A DNA stretch of 23,758 bases from a virus. The notes beneath the pieces were generated by a model, which saw only the letters and a program-made list of their open reading frames with translations, did no database searches and was not told where the DNA came from. Position 1 is the first letter of the stretch, and every line of letters begins with the position of its first letter. Both the position numbers and the translations under genes were made by a program. Of this stretch, positions 22,268 through 23,758 are shown one piece after another. The DNA lies in the IMG/VR virus record IMGVR_UViG_3300017755_003336, positions 1 to 23,758 of that record. The stretch is one strand, 5' to 3'.

Positions 22268-22442
22268 ACTGGCTGTACACCTACAAGAGTTATATAAACG
22301 GCATAGAACACTTGACGATGAAATAAAAGTGTTGTATAATAAGTTTGTAGAAGATCATGAACTAAACCTTTTAAAAACTAAAAAACTTTGGCTTAAAGAT
22401 GAAATACATAGACTTGAATCAGAACTAAAGGCATTACAATGA
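22239..22442 (+). CDS. YdcH/DUF465-like helical protein
   Basis: A 67-residue, all-helical protein. The pattern LQELYKRHRTLDDEIKVL followed by LLKTKKLWLKDEIHRLE matches the DUF465/YdcH family (His-x3-Leu-Asp, then LKxxKLxLKDEI). Family function is unknown. GGAGGA at 22225-22230 precedes the ATG, which lies within the end of the transglycosylase-like gene (29-base overlap). A strong internal promoter runs through its middle. Confidence 0.75.
   Translation: MSNYTEQHDKLAVHLQELYKRHRTLDDEIKVLYNKFVEDHELNLLKTKKLWLKDEIHRLESELKALQ
22312..22340 (+). promoter_or_regulatory. Internal sigma70-like promoter
   Basis: TTGACG (22312-22317) and a perfect TATAAT (22335-22340) with a 17-base spacer inside the DUF465-like gene. 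It could drive the 52- and 172-residue genes downstream. The same geometry as the intergenic promoters makes it more than a weak match, but it lies in coding DNA. Confidence 0.5.
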
Positions 22443-22597
22443 GTGAATTATTAACAGAAAAAGAAGTTAGAGAAGAATTTAAACAACTAAGAAAAAAAGA
22501 TAAAGTATTTGCACAATGTTGGCCTGCTACAAACGATTCATTTTATGAATGGTGTTCACAATATTTAGATTATCAACATATAAAGAGTAAAAGATGA
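22439..22597 (+). CDS. Small hypothetical protein, 52 residues
   Basis: An ATG at 22439 overlaps the upstream stop (ATGA) and the frame runs 52 codons to TGA at 22595-22597, which overlaps the ATG of the next gene. This filling of an otherwise gene-free 150 bases with overlaps at both ends argues strongly for a real gene. The product is charged at the N-terminus (SELLTEKEVREEFKQLRKKD) and aromatic at the C-terminus (FYEWCSQYLDYQH). No family recognised. Confidence 0.7.
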   Translation: MSELLTEKEVREEFKQLRKKDKVFAQCWPATNDSFYEWCSQYLDYQHIKSKR

Positions 22598-23112
22598 AAC
22601 GTGATTACGAAAGTGGAGTAAGTGACACTCCTGTATTTTTTACAGGTGTAGAAGTTGAAAAGACTCCTGCATATGGAATGAAAACATTATTTGTTACAGG
22701 CACACATCCATGTGATGTAATACAAAAACATTATGAAGAAGAACAATGTGAACATATCTTCTTTGGTGCTAATCACTCATTTGAACCACTAAACCAAGAA
22801 GAATGGACTAGTTGGGAAAGAATGATTAAGGCATTCTTAACTGCTGGTAAACTATGTAGTTTAGATATTCCAATTAATTACGCAGAAGAATTCCTTGAAA
22901 GCGGTCTTACTGAATACGAAAATTTTATCCCACAACTTCGCGTTCCGGTGCCTTACGTGAAACTGTGGAACTACAACACTATGTTGAAAATAGATGATAA
23001 AGATTTTAAGGCAACTAATCCAGGTGTTTGGTGCCATAATTTACACGATCTATTAGATAGACAAAAGTTTACTGATTGGGCAAAATATGGCCTTGACAAA
23101 GTTATAGAATGA
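22594..23112 (+). CDS. Conserved marine-phage protein of unknown function, 172 residues
   Basis: A soluble alpha/beta protein with an apparently well conserved core: VFFTGVEVEKTPAYGMKTLF, HIFFGANHSF, and a striking C-terminal block (MLKIDDKDFKATNPGVW, then CHNLHDLLDRQKFTDW). I recall near-identical blocks in many T4-like cyanophage and pelagiphage proteins listed as hypothetical, often close to a PTPS/QueD-like gene, as here. The radical-SAM Cys motif of QueE is absent, so it is not that enzyme. ATGA overlap with the 52-residue gene; the promoter of the next gene lies in its 3' end. Confidence 0.82.
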   Translation: MKRDYESGVSDTPVFFTGVEVEKTPAYGMKTLFVTGTHPCDVIQKHYEEEQCEHIFFGANHSFEPLNQEEWTSWERMIKAFLTAGKLCSLDIPINYAEEFLESGLTEYENFIPQLRVPVPYVKLWNYNTMLKIDDKDFKATNPGVWCHNLHDLLDRQKFTDWAKYGLDKVIE

Positions 23113-23121
23113 GTATATAAT
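23093..23121 (+). promoter_or_regulatory. Perfect sigma70-type promoter of QueD-like gene
   Basis: TTGACA (23093-23098) and TATAAT (23116-23121), both exact consensus, with a 17-base spacer. Its -10 box overlaps an ATG at 23120, so a transcript from here (start about 23128) cannot use that ATG. This favours the in-frame ATG at 23189. Confidence 0.82.
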
Positions 23122-23188
23122 GAATAAAGTAACAGATGAAAGATATTACGATTATATGATTCGTAGATCTAGAGAGGAAGATACAAAA

Positions 23189-23608
23189 ATGGCGCAAGAG
23201 AATGTAATAAATAATGCGAAAAGAAGTATATGGGTAACCTTTAGAAAAGAAGGTGTTCATATGTATCCAGGAGCAGATAGTGATCCAAAATTGGCAACAG
23301 GTGATTGGGACGATGTGTCGTTTCTTGGTATTCCTCATCGTCATATTTTCCACTTCAGGGTGCGTATCGAAGTGTTCCACAACGACAGAGATATCGAGTT
23401 CATCCAATTCAAAAGGTGGATGGAAAGACTCTATAATGGAGCGAGTGAGACCGAAGGTGAAGTGCTTGTTCTAAACCACAGATCGTGTGAAATGATTGCA
23501 GATGAATTACACGAAAAGATTTCAGCAAAATACCCAGGCCGATTTGTTGAAATTGATGTAGCCGAAGACGGCGAAAACGGCTGTTCAATATTTTATCCCC
23601 GACCATAG
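23189..23608 (+). CDS. QueD/6-pyruvoyltetrahydropterin synthase-fold protein
   Basis: A 139-residue protein with T-fold landmarks: HRH (50-52) followed by FHFRVRIEVFH, matching the HGH zinc pair and strand of QueD/PTPS; EFIQFKRWMERLY, matching the DF-x-x-LK helix; SCEMIADELHEKI, matching the PTxENIA helix; and a C-terminal strand. His24 could be the third zinc ligand. The catalytic Cys of QueD (four residues before the first His of HxH) is replaced by Leu46, so ordinary QueD activity is doubtful. ATG 23189 is preferred because the promoter's -10 box covers the ATG at 23120 and GGAAG lies at 23176-23180; a 162-residue form from 23120 is the alternative. Confidence 0.75.
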   Translation: MAQENVINNAKRSIWVTFRKEGVHMYPGADSDPKLATGDWDDVSFLGIPHRHIFHFRVRIEVFHNDRDIEFIQFKRWMERLYNGASETEGEVLVLNHRSCEMIADELHEKISAKYPGRFVEIDVAEDGENGCSIFYPRP

Positions 23609-23634
23609 ATGCTGTTAAAAAAGGAAATTATAAA

Positions 23635-23758
23635 ATGGCAATTAACTTTAATCGTGATGCTTACAACAAGGTATTCAACGACTTGGATAAGTTCCGCGAC
23701 TTCTGTCGCTTTGAAGGTAAAGTCTTTAATGAAAAAGATCTTTACAAAACCGATGCTC
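23635..23758 (+). CDS. Start of a conserved phage protein (partial)
   Basis: AAGGA at 23621-23625 precedes an ATG and the frame stays open for 41 codons to the window edge. The visible part (NKVFNDLDKFRDFCRFEGKV, then FNEKDLYKTDA) resembles N-termini of uncharacterised T4-like marine phage proteins that I recall. No function can be given from the fragment. Confidence 0.7.
   Translation, partial: MAINFNRDAYNKVFNDLDKFRDFCRFEGKVFNEKDLYKTDA

Noticed and set aside
22594-23112. QueE radical-SAM enzyme
   Set aside because: No CxxxCxxC motif; neighbourhood alone is not enough.

Overview
This window is a densely packed, AT-rich stretch of a T4-like (straboviral-type) marine myovirus genome. Every credible gene lies on the + strand. 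Neighbouring genes usually abut or overlap by 1 to 14 bases (TAATG, ATGA, GTGA and TTGA junctions). The type is set by a family B DNA polymerase like T4 gp43, a sliding clamp like gp45, a DsbA-like DNA-binding protein, and several protein families that I recall as common in marine T4-like phages. Low G+C, host-type TTGACA-N17-TATAAT promoters, psiE and clpA together suggest a phage of an AT-rich marine alphaproteobacterium, for example SAR11/Pelagibacter. The host assignment is inference; no sequence search was run.

Layout. Positions 1-3601: the tail of a coiled-coil protein, a two-helix membrane protein, a class B DnaJ and a full-length ClpA-type unfoldase that still carries the IGF loop for docking ClpP. 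Positions 3588-12878: a late or virion-like block with a beta-rich structural candidate, a DUF5872-like protein and several large multidomain proteins. Several of these begin with a short peptide ending in L/I-x-E, which resembles the T4 capsid-targeting propeptide cut by the prohead protease gp21. The block also holds a 2OG-Fe(II) oxygenase-like protein and small membrane proteins. TAAATAC boxes, resembling T4 late promoters, lie in three of its junctions. Positions 12879-17033: a strong host-like promoter, dsbA, two small membrane proteins, an SGNH-like hydrolase, and DNA polymerase behind a hairpin with a 5-bp stem and an 8-nt loop just upstream of the Shine-Dalgarno, the architecture of the T4 gp43 autoregulatory operator.

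Positions 17033-19785: a coiled-coil protein, PsiE, a secreted coiled-coil protein, and a sugar-nucleotide trio (cytidylyltransferase, eukaryotic-type phosphomannomutase-like HAD protein, NAD-dependent epimerase). Positions 19782-23758: sliding clamp, a small acidic protein, a tRNA-guanine-transglycosylase/DpdA-like enzyme with both catalytic aspartates, a YdcH/DUF465-like helical protein, a 52-residue protein, a conserved 172-residue protein, a QueD/PTPS-fold protein and the start of another gene. The transglycosylase and QueD-like genes raise the possibility of 7-deazaguanine chemistry on DNA or tRNA.

Regulation appears two-tiered. Replication, clpA and QueD-like genes have host-sigma70-like promoters, each with a 17-bp spacer. 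Putative virion genes have late-type boxes. No tRNA, CRISPR, insertion sequence or gene-free stretch over 300 bases was seen; the longest gaps are 82 bases (12879-12960) and 74 bases (14290-14363), and both hold regulatory signals.
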